A DNA stretch of 64,000 nucleotides from Ancistrus triradiatus (lineage: Eukaryota > Chordata > Actinopteri > Siluriformes > Loricariidae). The translations under genes were made by a program, and so were the position numbers. The DNA is taken from contig JAJAGP010000545.1 of the NCBI GenBank assembly GCA_025084515.1, forward strand, positions 124,001 to 188,000, given 5' to 3'. Shown here one piece after another: positions 45,305 to 53,929 of this stretch. A model generated the notes under the pieces. The model was not told where the DNA came from. It saw only the letters and a list, made by a program, of their open reading frames with translations, and ran no database searches. Positions within the stretch are counted from its first letter, which is position 1, and every line of letters begins with the position of its first letter.

Positions 45305-46996
45305 GCCACGCTCTGCAGTGCTACAGTTGTGAAATAGGATTCTTTGGTCTGTGCATCACCTCCAAAGTCACATGCCAAGCTGGAGAAGTCTGTTACAGCG
45401 GAGATGGCAAAGCAGGTAATGTCACATGTGGTATTTCACATTGTTCCCCCTCTCTCTCTCATTCTCTGTAATGAGATGAATTAGGATACCCATTCCCAAC
45501 CTCCTAGCACACCGGCTTATAGGAATTTTAGCCCATTCCTCCATACAGAACAGCTTCAGCTCTCGAATGTTGGTGGGTTTCCTCACATTAACTGCTCACT
45601 TCAGGTCCTTCCACAAGATTTCGACTGGATTAAGGTCAGGACTTTTACTTGGCCATTCCACCTTCTCTTGAGATTCAGTTCATGGACAGATGTCCTGACA
45701 TTTTCCTTTAGAATTCTCCGATATAATTCAGAATCCATTGTTCCATCAATAATGGCAAGCCGTCCTGATCCAGATGCAGCAAAACAGGCCCAAACCATGA
45801 TACAACCACCACCATGTTTCACAGATGGGATAAGGTTCTTATGCTGGAATGCAGTGTTTTCCTTTCTCCAAACATAACGCTTTTCTTTTGGTCTCATCCA
45901 TCTACAAAACATTCTTCCAATAGCCTTCTGGCTTCTCCACGTGATTATTAGCAAACTGCAGACGAGCAGCAATGTTCTTTTTGGAGAGCAGTGGCTTTCT
46001 CCTTGCAACCCAGCCATGCACAGCTTTGTTGTTCAGTGTTCTTCTGATGGTGGACTCATGAACATTAACATCAGCCAATGTGAGAGAGGCCTTTAGTTAC
46101 TTAGAGGTTACCCTGGGGTCCTTTGTGACCTCGCCAGCTGTTACACACCTTGCTCTTGGAGTGATCTTTGTTGGTCGACCACTCCTGGGGATGGTAACAG
46201 TGGTCTTGAAGTTCCTCCATTTGTACACAATCTGTCTGACTGTGGATTGGTGGAGTCCAAACTCTTTAGAGATGATTTTGTAACCTTTTCCAGCCTGATG
46301 AGCATCAACAACTCTTTTTCTGTGGTCTTCAGAAATCTCCTTTGTTCGTGCCATGATACACTTCCACAAATGTGTTGTGAAGAGCAGACTTTGATAGATC
46401 CCTGTTCTTTAAATAAAACAGGGTGCCCACTCACACCTGATTGTCATCCCATTGATTGAAAACACCTGACTCTAATTCACCTTCAAATTAACTGCTAATC
46501 CTAGAGGTTCACATACTTTTGCCACTCACTAATATGTAATATTGGATCATTTTCCTCAATAAATAAATGACCAAGTATAATATTTTTGTCTTATTAGTTT
46601 AACTGGGTTCTCTTTATCTACTTTACTATCTCTCTTTACTACGACTTGTGTGAAAATCTGATGATGCTTTAAGTCATATTTTTGCAGAAATATAGAAAAT
46701 TCTAAAGGTTCACAAACTTTCAAACTTTTTAAGCTATATATAAGTCACATCTATCTCTCTCTCTTTTGGCAGCGGGTGTGATTAAGGTGCAGATGCGTGG
46801 CTGTCTAGCTGTGGGTCAGTGCAATGTCACGAGCGATGTTCCGTTCCCAACCAACTCCACCTCCATCTACAAAATGACAAAGACCTGCTGCAGCGGAGAC
46901 CTGTGTAATGCCGCCGTGCCACTCGCCAGCACACACACACTCACACTCGCCATCGCCTCGCTCGCCTCATTCTTCCTCACGAAGATGCTGGTGTGA
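31452..46996 (+). CDS. Ly6/uPAR-family GPI-anchored protein, gene 1 (3 exons)
   Basis: Exons 31452-31503, 45305-45415 and 46773-46996 give 128 residues; both introns are phase 1 with GT/AG ends. Residues 1-20 (MNKILLGIFAVTMCFALGHA) are a signal peptide. The mature part has ten cysteines (23, 26, 34, 41, 47, 65, 71, 93, 94, 99) starting LQCYSCEIG and ending TCCSGDLCN, the three-finger Ly6 pattern. N-glycosylation sites are at Asn72 (NVT) and Asn82 (NST). Residues 103-128 are hydrophobic, with a likely GPI-attachment site near Asn100-Ala102. The protein should sit on the outer cell surface as a small binding or adhesion module. It resembles the PSCA/SPACA4-like Ly6 proteins of fish, but the orthologue is not identified. 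The ATG is chosen because it opens the signal peptide and has A at -3. The first intron is 13.8 kb and full of repeats. Confidence 0.9.
31504..32699 (+). other. Gene 1 intron 1, first part; nothing else seen
   Basis: AT-rich intron sequence without recognised repeats. The 71-residue frame at 32376-32591 resembles no family. Confidence 0.6.
32700..34065. repeat. Degenerate tandem repeat in intron 1 ('gaccaaatatgagaca' type)
   Basis: Variants of 'agaccaaatatgaga', 'atgagacacattagacca' and 'gaccacatatgaga' recur through nearly 1.4 kb with irregular spacing of roughly 20-45 bases. It is an old, heavily mutated satellite-like block within the gene 1 intron. Confidence 0.65.
34066..34827. other. 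Intron spacer with a (GA)n tract
   Basis: A (GA)8 run lies at 34269-34285. The words 'cagcgctgacatctagtgg' near 34590 recur in altered form near 36458. No gene seen. Confidence 0.5.
34828..35917 (+). pseudogene. Tc1-A element with internal deletion, in gene 1 intron 1
   Basis: The left terminal region is recognisable from about 34828, but its outermost bases are changed. The transposase leader and a mutated start (tcatggcatgaac, near 35150) jump at about 35185 from the DNA-binding region to the catalytic region (gggaccaaaataaaacc). The frame 35451-35672 keeps [19 protein letters not shown] and PDLNPMEMLWKDLKRA, i.e. the second Asp and the Glu of the DDE triad. The right end is near 35917. 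It is sense to gene 1 and defective. Confidence 0.82.
35918..37374. other. Intron 1 spacer; no gene seen
   Basis: No repeat family or coding signal was recognised. The 69-residue frame at 35966-36175 has no known relatives that I can see. Confidence 0.5.
37375..38060. repeat. Degenerate tandem repeat in intron 1 ('ccctaataactgaatataat' type)
   Basis: The words 'ccctaataactgaatat', 'tgaatataatacaggg' and 'gggcctaatacctaaatac' recur about every 40-50 bases for ~0.7 kb. Related words continue at 40184-40550 and 42060-42245, where SINEs and a Tc1-A copy have split the array. Confidence 0.7.
38061..39019. other. Intron 1 spacer; no gene seen
   Basis: Unrecognised sequence. Confidence 0.5.
39020..39450. 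repeat. Dispersed segment, first copy
   Basis: 'gagggatggataataccagt', 'cacctcattaaggctatt', 'taatgagct', and 'gtcatgtgatc' reappear in the same order at 42265-42460 ('gaggatggataatttcagt', 'cacctcattatgtgctta', 'gtcacatgatc'). It is a duplicated or mobile sequence of unknown class. Confidence 0.5.
39735..39920 (+). repeat. tRNA-derived SINE, diverged
   Basis: 'ctgtggtggccaacggttaa' head and 'taagtcgctttggataatgg' tail. Same family and orientation as the next copy, 68 bases downstream. Confidence 0.75.
39988..40183 (+). repeat. tRNA-derived SINE
   Basis: Well preserved: 'gtggtagcctagcggttaag', a B-box-like 'ggggttaaatccc', 'gccaagctgccactgttggg', and a tail ending in 'tgtaaatgtaaatg'. Confidence 0.85.
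40184..40550. repeat. Continuation of the 'ccctaatacatgaat' degenerate tandem repeat
   Basis: The words 'gaccctaatacatgaatgta' and 'ggccctaataagtgagtat' resemble those at 37375-38060. The block lies between the SINE and the Tc1-A insertion. Confidence 0.6.
40563..42056 (+). pseudogene. Tc1-A transposon, both ends present, dead transposase
   Basis: Flanked by TA on both sides (40561-40562 and 42057-42058), 1494 bases, with inverted ends 'cagttgtgcttgaaag' and 'ctttcaagcactactg'. The transposase ATG region is at about 40928. A long frame at 40970-41362 has EFGLHQSTVRQIVYKWRK (second helix-turn-helix) and RRILNNNGVHGRVARRK, then ends early. A later frame, 41471-41725, carries [19 protein letters not shown]. 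The NPIE segment is lost in a small deletion near 41712. It is sense to gene 1 and inactive. Confidence 0.9.
42060..42245. repeat. Last piece of the 'ccctaataag...gaatataat' repeat
   Basis: 'agtgaatataatatgaccca' and 'cccctaataagaaaac' continue the theme of 37375-38060 after the Tc1-A insertion. Confidence 0.5.
42265..42460. repeat. Dispersed segment, second copy
   Basis: Diverged partner of 39020-39450 in the same orientation. It ends close to the left arm of the large inverted repeat. Confidence 0.5.
42482..43262. repeat. Large imperfect inverted repeat in intron 1
   Basis: The left arm (about 42482-42760) and right arm (about 42957-43262) are reverse complements with gaps. The best stretch is about 70 bases: 42545-42615 against 43114-43190 ('caaatacagggtttgcttaa' on the right, 'ttaagcaaaccctgtatttg' on the left). 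A second block pairs 'actgatacatctgga' (left) with 'tccagatgtgtcagt' (right). The loop is about 200 bases. Possibly a decayed foldback element. Gene 1 pre-mRNA would carry the hairpin. Confidence 0.75.
43263..44037. other. Intron 1 spacer; no gene seen
   Basis: T- and GT-rich stretches near 43490-43560 and 43740. The 81-residue frame at 43492-43737 is probably chance. Confidence 0.5.
44038..44375 (-). repeat. tRNA-headed interspersed repeat, second type
   Basis: Full-length-like copy on the minus strand. It runs from the head complement 'gaggtgacagtgcgaccca' and 'gatcgaacccgggacc' through 'cacgcatgtctttggactgt' to the tail near 44040. Same type as 4041-4360. Confidence 0.75.
44510..44665 (+). 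repeat. Tail-side fragment of the same repeat type
   Basis: 'gacaccctgtctagggttgg' and 'ttgtgccctgtgctgacggg' are the + strand counterparts of the tail region at 44060-44120. Confidence 0.5.
44780..45006 (-). pseudogene. Tc1-like transposase N-terminal fragment
   Basis: The minus strand reads NFNQAQTAMARRLG, a stop, and VGCSRSAVVS, the helix-turn-helix pattern seen in Tc1-like transposases (compare the ARQAGLSISETADLLGFS stretch of Tc1-E). The outer end 'ttggctgattggtg' lies near 45004. Only the DNA-binding part remains. Confidence 0.55.
45255..45302. repeat. (TC)24 microsatellite forming the intron 1 acceptor tract
   Basis: Forty-eight bases of uninterrupted TC lead directly into AG (45303-45304) and exon 2. 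The microsatellite is therefore the polypyrimidine tract of the splice acceptor. Confidence 0.95.
45305..45415 (+). CDS. Gene 1 exon 2
   Basis: 111 bases, phase 1 at both ends. Encodes the end of the signal peptide and the first finger with five cysteines (ALQCYSCEIGFFGLC onward). Donor GTAATG, weaker than that of exon 1. Confidence 0.9.
45500..46723 (-). pseudogene. Tc1-A transposon, antisense in gene 1 intron 2
   Basis: Fills most of intron 2 (45416-46772). The left terminal repeat (at the high coordinates) is nearly complete but its last bases are changed. The element stops near 45500 in the C-terminal coding region, so the other terminal repeat is missing. Minus-strand frames include TKEISEDHRKRVVDAHQAGK and SKEFGLHQSTVRQIVYKWR (both DNA-binding halves, 46369-46097), then RRILKENVRTSVHELNLKR. 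The NPIE block is altered. The frames are interrupted and no active enzyme is possible. Confidence 0.88.
46773..46996 (+). CDS. Gene 1 exon 3
   Basis: Encodes residues 55-128 from AGVIKVQMRGC through the CC...CN end of the Ly6 domain and the hydrophobic tail to TGA at 46994-46996. The acceptor is 'ttttggcag'. Confidence 0.9.
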
Positions 46997-47735
46997 GGAG
47001 CTCACGCACACAAAAATACACTCATGCATTTCCACTATTAAAATCGGATTTTAAAATCGGGTCTGTGCATTCCTGTACACACACACACACACACATATAC
47101 ACATATGCTTAGCCATATGCCACCATGTTTTCTTTAATTTCATTGTAATATTTGAAATATTTAATCCTTTCTGGGGATTTGTTGGGGTTGTCCCTTATTC
47201 CGTTCTGTTTCTAGCTGACTATGTCAAATGAAACTGTTGCTTGTTTGTGTAGAATCAAAGGCATCAGTTTTGCTATCATTTACCCTCTTTTTGTTTCTTT
47301 TCTAAAAATAAAAATATATGACTACATGCCATTTGGGAGCCATTGGATGACACAAATCTCAATCTGAACTTTTCTGTGTTGAGAATTGTTTTCCTGTTCT
47401 CTTTTATGTATGGTATATTCTGATTTTCCCCGTTTTGTTATGTTTTTTGTGCTTTTGCGTTGCCTGATATGATGTTTAGTCATACCAAAGTGCCAAGTTG
47501 TAATACAGCGAGTTAAAACAGGGATTATTTTGGTGAACTGGGAGCATGTCGGCATGCCACAGAGCGCATGTTATAAAATACTTATGCTATAATATAGAAC
47601 ATTTGTCCTGAATTTCTTCCGATGATGGCTGATCAGGTGCTGTGTAATGTTAAACTGTCACTCTCAAACCATTATATGTTGCTGTAAAGAGTGTGTAATC
47701 ATTGGAACAAATAAAAACTTCCAACTCGATGCTGC
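46997..47735 (+). terminator. Gene 1 3' UTR and poly(A) signals
   Basis: AATAAA at 47307-47312 and again at 47710-47715. The second is followed within ~30 bases by a GT-rich stretch (ctggtgtgtgttgttgc), so cleavage near 47730 is favoured. A (CA)n run lies at about 47080-47095. Confidence 0.7.
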
Positions 47736-47839
47736 ACTGGTGTGTGTTGTTGCAGTCCTCAAATAATTCGGTACAAAAATACAGTACATAAAGGCCATAA
47801 ACAGGCACAACGGTAAAATATATGGTACAGTAAAACTAT

Positions 47840-48290
47840 CTTTTTAATGGTGTTTCTTATTTATATTGAAGACATCAAAACTATGAAGGTCCACGCATGG
47901 AATTATGTGGTAAACAGAAAAGTGTTCAATGAACTGCAATATGTTTTATACTTCAGATTTCTCAAAGTAGCCACCTTGTGCTTTGATGGCAGCTTTGCAC
48001 ACTCTTGGAATTCTCTCAATCAGCTTTAAGGGATTCACCTGGAAAGGGTTTCAGTTAACAGCTGGGCATTGTCCAGAGTTATCTTGAGGACTTTCATGCC
48101 TTCTTAATGTGTTTGAGACCATCAGCTTTGTTGTGCAGAGGTTTGATTGAAACACAGAGTCTAAAGTATAAAACCTATTCTGGTTTGCTTAACACTTCTT
48201 GGTTTACTACATGATTCCATATGTGTTCCGTCATAGTTTCGATGTCTTCAATATTAATCTGCAAATGCTTGAAGATGCCATGATGCAAGT
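47840..48290. mobile_element. MITE copy lacking its ends
   Basis: About 450 bases match the interior of the complete MITE at 48881-49432 (for example 'agtagccaccttgtgctttg' and 'cattgtccagagttatcttg') in the same orientation. The terminal inverted repeats are absent. Confidence 0.75.
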
Positions 48291-48649
48291 ATTCAGTGAT
48301 CTAAAAGTATTCAGTACCAGTTAGACTAGGAGCGTGTGCTACACATATACTAATAAGGAAGTTCTCAGACTGTCTGTAAGGCCAGACACAACAAATAATA
48401 TGAGCTCGAGGATAAGTTTACAAAAATATTTCAAAAGAGAAGGTACAACACAAGTGCAAGGGATAGAAGAGGCATTATCCTAGGTATTGTTTACAGAGGT
48501 GAATCTTCAGACTTTCTGCAAAAAGAAGACACACTGGGCCATTCTGTTCTGGTGTCCGAAGCTCATTCCACCAGCATACAGAAACATGAAGATCTGGTCT
48601 TGCAGGTAAAGCGTGTTCTGTGAGAAGGACATAACAGGTGATACAGGAC

Positions 48650-48850
48650 TACAATCCAGTTTGGCAGAGGTGGGATTTAAATCCCACATTAGCACTGCCA
48701 CCTCACAGCAAGAAGGTCCTGGTTTCAGCCCCAGGGTGGAGTGGCCTGGGTCCCTTCTGTGTGGAGTCTGCATGTCGTGTCCGTGTGGGTTCACACCAGG
48801 TACTCCGGATTCCTCCCACAGTACAAAGACATGTGTGTTAGGTTAACTGA
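48650..48850 (+). repeat. Hybrid of two SINE-type repeats
   Basis: A short complement of the SINE body (ggcagaggtgggatttaaat) is fused to a + strand repeat of the second type: 'gcactgccacctcacagcaa', 'gtgtggagtctgcatgtcg', 'gtacaaagacatgtgtgtta'. Confidence 0.6.
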
Positions 48851-48880
48851 TTATACTACACTGACTTGAGTGTATATATA

Positions 48881-49432
48881 CCGTACCAGTCAAAAGTTTG
48901 GACACACCATGGACTCATTCAATGTTTTTTCTTTATTTTTATTATTTTTTACATTTAATATTAATATTGAAGACATCAGAACAATGAAGGGCCACGTACA
49001 GAGTTATGTAGTAAACTAAAAAGTGTTAAACGAACTACAGTGTTCAACTACTTCAGATTTGTCAATGTAGCCACCTTTTGATTTGATGACAGCTTTGCAC
49101 ACTCTTGGCATTCTCTCAATCAGCTAATGTCATCATCTGGAAATGGTTTCGGTTAACAGGTGGGCATTGTCCAGAGTTATCTTGAGGACTTTCACGCCTT
49201 CTTAATGTGTTGGCGACCATCAGCTTTGTTGTGCAGAGGTACGGTTGAAACACAGAATCTAAAGTATAAAACCTATTCTGGTTTGTTTAACACTTTTTTG
49301 TTTGCTCCATGATTCCATATGTGCTCCCTCATAGTTTTGATGTCTTCAATATTAATCTACCATGTAGAAAGCATTAAAAAATAAGGAAAAGTACTGGGTA
49401 AGAAGGTGTGTCCAAACTTTTGACTGGTACTG
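48881..49432. mobile_element. Complete MITE with 28-base inverted ends (552 bases)
   Basis: The ends 'gtaccagtcaaaagtttgga' and 'tccaaacttttgactggtac' are perfect inverted repeats, extending to 'cacacc/ggtgtg'. TA lies outside at 48879-48880 and 49433-49434, as for Tc1/mariner insertions. There is no transposase, so it is non-autonomous. Confidence 0.88.
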
Positions 49433-50337
49433 TATGACTAGTCTTGCTGTAACCTTGTTTATAGATGTAACCTTTTGTGTGTCGCTGAAATGGCAAGTGA
49501 TGCTGATGGCAACGTTCAATAAACCGAATAGACAAACGAAAGTCAATAAATGATTTCTTTCTTTTCCAAAACGTGACTGTTTTTTTCAAAGGTGACACTG
49601 ACAAAGACGGCCTATTCAGAATAGGGTCACAAAGTTCATGATTCCTCGGCAAGTATTTTTGAATTTGAACGTCAGTTCAGTTGATGGAAGAATGGAAGAA
49701 CGAGACGGCCCCTCGGCGCAGTGCGTTCACCCATGGCCATACCTCACAACCATGTTTCAGGTTTCTGAACAGATTAAAGGTTCACTTTGTTTGAAATGTT
49801 TGCTTGTTTGCCTAAAATGAACCTTATGACAGCCTACAAAACTCGCCTATTGAGGTATGTACACGGTCCATTCCGGCTGAAAGCTGAGGTGAGTTGAAAA
49901 TGAAATTAAATGAAACAAGTTGTCTGTACCTTTAGACTAGAGAAAACCATAGGCTGTAAACATCACCGATAAGAGAGCTCTGTAAGATGGACAGTATGGC
50001 ACTGATAGCAAATTGATTGAATGTTTTGATGTTGATCTTGCCATTTTACATTTTTGTCTGGTAGTAGAATTGTTGGGTAGTTATAAAGCTACAGTTGTGG
50101 ATCTTAGTAGGTAACGCAGGTTGGATGATTCTTTTATTGATTCATTGTTCCTGAACAAGCTGCATTTACAGCAACTCTACTGGGTAGGAGTCTTAAATAC
50201 AATAAAATACATAAATAACATGACTCACTTTTGTAAGTTCATTTTGTACAATCTACATGTCCTTTATTATGAGGGGTATTAAGTATGATAAGTGTTGTGG
50301 CAATATTACAACAATGCGATGGCCTAAGAATTTACTT
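49433..50337. other. Intergenic; no gene seen
   Basis: Unique-looking sequence. The small frames on both strands match nothing I recognise. Confidence 0.5.
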
Positions 50338-50495
50338 GCAATATTTGAGTATTATTAAAAGCAAGTACTTCAGCACTTTAACTTGAGTTCTGAACATCTG
50401 ATGGTACAACTTTCACTTGTATCGAAGTAACATTTGACCAAAAGCATCTGTACTTTGACTTAAGCAGTGAAGTTGTGTACTTCGTCCACCTCTGG
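50338..50495 (-). repeat. Possible teleost MITE fragment
   Basis: 'gcagtgaagttgtgtacttc' followed by 'gtccacctctg' is a terminus common in teleost repeats ('agaggtggacgaagtacaca' on the minus strand). Class uncertain. Confidence 0.35.
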
Positions 50496-51267
50496 CTATA
50501 ACAGTCCCAAGACAGGAAGCAGCATTCTGACTGAGATTACAGTCGAGGAGAATGAGTTTCTTCTGATCATCACTGTAGTATGGAGTAAAGAGTTGAGGTG
50601 GTGATAAGAAGCTCTGGAAGGGGAAAGAAGCACAAAAAGGGACCTGAAATACAAAGATTAGTTGCTGCACAGTTGGGTGTGGTAAGTTCTTGGTACAGAT
50701 ATAAAGATTTGCTCCATCAATATTATCAAGGATGCATCATAAGACACGTGTGGACTTAGGACAGCTAAATAAAACATACTATGCAAGCCCTATCAATCTG
50801 CCATCTGTACTGGAATACTGCCAAACGTGTCATATGCACGTAAACGCCCTTAAAGAGAGCAAAACAAAGACAAGTTAAAATCTGGCACTCAAAGAACGTG
50901 ACAAGACAGCAATATGTAAAAACATCATATTAAACAGTGAACACGTCTGAAATAATCCAGAAGTGCTGTGACAACCAACATTTCAAAAACAGCACAAGGG
51001 GAAACATTACTTCTGAATGGAAACTTGAAAAAAATAAAAGTTTAACCAATTTCTTAGCACAGTTCATACAGGCACAGGTTTACTTGATGTTTAAAAAAGT
51101 CTAAACATAATTAACAATGTTCAAGGTGATTCAACTGAGGGTGTGTGCATAACCATGTTTCTACAACTCTGCAATTACCTAAACAATACATTTATAATAA
51201 TAATTTAAGTACACAGGAGCTAAATGGAATAATTAAAAGAGAGAATACAATAAAAAGAAAATAATAC
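50496..51267. other. Intergenic; no gene seen
   Basis: A-rich spacer. Confidence 0.5.
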
Positions 51268-51450
51268 AGTACTATGAAGAACATAATACAATGGAGAAAA
51301 TAAAACTACAGAATATGATACAGCAACATAGAGAATATAATAAAGAAAACAAAGAATTTATAAAATGTAGACTAATAATAACAACATATAATGCAGTATT
51401 ATGAAGAATATAATACAATTGTGAATATAAACCTAAAGTATATGATACCG
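51268..51450. repeat. A-rich ~124-base degenerate tandem repeat
   Basis: 'acagtactatgaagaacata' at about 51268 recurs as 'gcagtattatgaagaatata' at about 51391, each followed by 'atacaat.g.gaa.ataaa.ct'. Two units, about 124 bases apart. Confidence 0.6.
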
Positions 51451-51559
51451 TACAATACTACATGTAATAAACAAGCTAAAAAATATTATATAACAGAGAA
51501 TGTGAGTTAAATAGGCATTTACATTCATTCCCTGCATTAATATGCACTTATTTTATTAA

Positions 51560-52472
51560 GAAAATCATCACATGTGGCAGCAGGATGTCCTGCAAATCTC
51601 GCTGAGTTGTTAGTGTCCCTCGTATCACTACCAGATCATCATACCAGCAGTTGGGGCGGTGTGTCGCTCCACACCAAAGTCAGGATTGAAGCATTCATCA
51701 CAAAGCCTCCATACTCGAACCCGACCGTTGTCGGATCCAAACAGAACCTGGATTCATCACTAAGGATGGTATTGTTCCATCCATAGCAGTCCAGGTTTCT
51801 TATTCACGACACAACTGCAAACAAAGGTGACAGTGGCTGTCTGTCAATGGCAGGACATGTAGTGAGTGCCATGACATCAAATGTCCTTCTACTAAGCACC
51901 TGGACATGGTCCGGACAGAGACGGGAGTGTGTAGTGAAGGTGCCACCTGTGTCTGGAGTGGTGGGCAATGAAACTGTGGCAGCTGCCCATGCTTGTCAGC
52001 AGATCAAACGATCCTCTCTACTGGTGGTCTATCTGGGCCATCCAGAACCTGTTTGTCATGTGTGTGCATTTCCTCATGAGAGCACTGCTCCCAAAACCTC
52101 CTAACAGCTAGGTCAGAATGGCCCAGACATTTTGTCGAAAATGACCATCTTGCTTCACTCAGTCCAATAATGTGCCATCTGTCAAAGTCTGTCAACTGAG
52201 AAAGATGTCTTTGAGTGCATCATAGAGGCATGTCTGCCAGTCAACGATCTCTCACCAAGAGGTACACTACCCAAAATTATCCTCTGAGAGCCTTTTTATA
52301 GGGCAGCATGGGAAGCACTTTTATCCTCTCTTGTGGCAAGACTCAGTGTCTAATCAGACCACACCTGTAATCATTTACAGTACGTATCTGCCTGAGACAG
52401 AATTGCATGACGAGTTTTGCAGCAATCCGACATTTCTATCTGGGTGCTTTATTTTTTGTCAATGACTGTAAT
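51560..52472 (-). pseudogene. Tc1-D element, dead transposase
   Basis: The minus strand reads TDFDRWHIIGLSEARWSFST (N-terminal DNA-binding region) from 52192, then broken frames that include ETWTAMDGTI and MNPGSVWIRQRSGSSMEAL, which correspond to the first-Asp region of a Tc1-like transposase. The catalytic C-terminal third is missing on the low-coordinate side. The outer terminus lies near 52472 ('caatgactg'). A related terminal fragment is at 10163-10360. Confidence 0.65.
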
Positions 52473-52473
52473 A

Positions 52474-52750
52474 CGTGGCGGAAAATAAGTATTTGGTCAA
52501 TAACAAAAGTTCAACTCAATTCTCAATAAAACATAACCTGGCAATGACAGTGGTCAAATGTCTTCACCAGGTTGGCACACACTGTAGCTGGTATTTTGGC
52601 CCATTCCTCCATGCAGATCTCCTCTAGAGCAGTGATGTTTTGGGGCTGTTGCTGGGCAACACGGACTTTCAACTCCCTCCACAAATTTTCTATGGGGCTG
52701 AGGTCTGGAGACTGGCTAGGCCACTGACTAAATACTTTTTTGCCCCACTG
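52474..52750 (-). pseudogene. Tc1-C element, internally deleted
   Basis: The right edge 'tacttttttgccccactg' followed by TA is the Tc1-C terminus. The other edge (ggaaaataagtatttggtca) matches Tc1-C near 8680. Between them the minus strand encodes [20 protein letters not shown] and a C-terminal tail, i.e. the Glu-containing end of the transposase joined directly to a terminal repeat. About two thirds of the element is deleted. Confidence 0.72.
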
Positions 52751-53776
52751 TAACTGACATTTTGTACCTGGTTTGTATTTTACAGGGTGTCCAAAAAGTA
52801 CAGCACCATAAGGTTATGGTATATTTTATGTTTTTACTGATTTGGTCTGAGTAAGGAAAGTAAATACTACTCATAGGAAATCAGAGAGTAGCTGCTGCTG
52901 AATTTAACAGATTTTTACAGACCATAAGCCAGTACCACAGTTGTGTTGTAGTTGACTGGGTACAGTATTACCTAAGCTATTCACATATACAGTATCATTT
53001 TATATTGGGTAAAATAGGAAGACTGATAATACTTTTTTGTAAGGTTGAGGCAGCATGAACAGTTACACCATCCCACTTCCACACGTACTAATTCTGAAAG
53101 GTCTTAGTAATGACATAAAAACAGTGGGATGAATACAACTCCGTGTCAGACCAGTGTTTGTATTATATTTTAATTTGATCTATTGTATAAGGATTGGGAA
53201 CATGTTCTCTGGCAAGACCTCGCACTTCATCTCCTTTTCAAAACCATCTCTATTATGTAATGCTACGCTGATCCATAGAACAGTGGAAAATGATGGGTGT
53301 GGTTAGCTAGATATTTGGAGGGGTCAGGTTTTCTGGTGAATGGCCAAGACGTGTAGCCAAGCTGGAAAAACCACATTTCTGTGATGCATTCTTTACATTT
53401 AATAACAGAAGTGTGTGTTGGAGGGGGTGGGGGTTGAGTCGAGTTTATATATCCTTATGAGGACCAAATGTACCTGCAAGGATTTTAAAAAATCTGACAT
53501 ATTTTATAATATGGGGACATTTTACTGGTTCACATAAGGGAAATAGTTTTTAATTAAAAATTATTATTATTATTATCAAAATTGCACTTTATTTTGGAAA
53601 AAAAGAAAAACAAAAGCCAAAAGATTTGCTTTAGTGGCTAAGAGTTAGTATTAGGACTAGGTGTAGTATTCATGTGATGTTAAAGGAAAGTCCCTAAATT
53701 GATAGAACAATAGTGTGTGGGTGTGTGTGTGTGTCGGGGGTGTGAAACATTCTCCCTCAACCTGCCATCCTCTGAG
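52751..53776. other. Upstream region of Ly6 gene 2; nothing else seen
   Basis: AT-rich, with (GT)n near 53716-53735. It holds the likely regulatory region of gene 2. Confidence 0.5.
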
Positions 53777-53782
53777 TATAAA
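53777..53782 (+). promoter_or_regulatory. TATA box of Ly6 gene 2
   Basis: TATAAA at 53777-53782, 101 bases before the start codon. Transcription would begin near 53808. A CCAAT-like 'ggccaatagg' at 53866 is in the leader and so probably not promoter. Confidence 0.6.
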
Positions 53783-53877
53783 TCTCCCAGTCCTACCCAG
53801 CTGTCCATTGTGAGGAAGACCTCAGACGGCACATCTCTCATAATTCAGCTTAACTGGCCAATAGGACGACCATCAGG

Positions 53878-53929
53878 ATGAAGAAATTGATTTTCTGCGT
53901 TATCGCTGCCATCGGACTCTTCACTATTA
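53878..53929 (+). CDS. Gene 2 exon 1 (coding part)
   Basis: 52 bases, the same as gene 1. Start context is A at -3. Donor GTAAGT at 53930. Confidence 0.88.
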
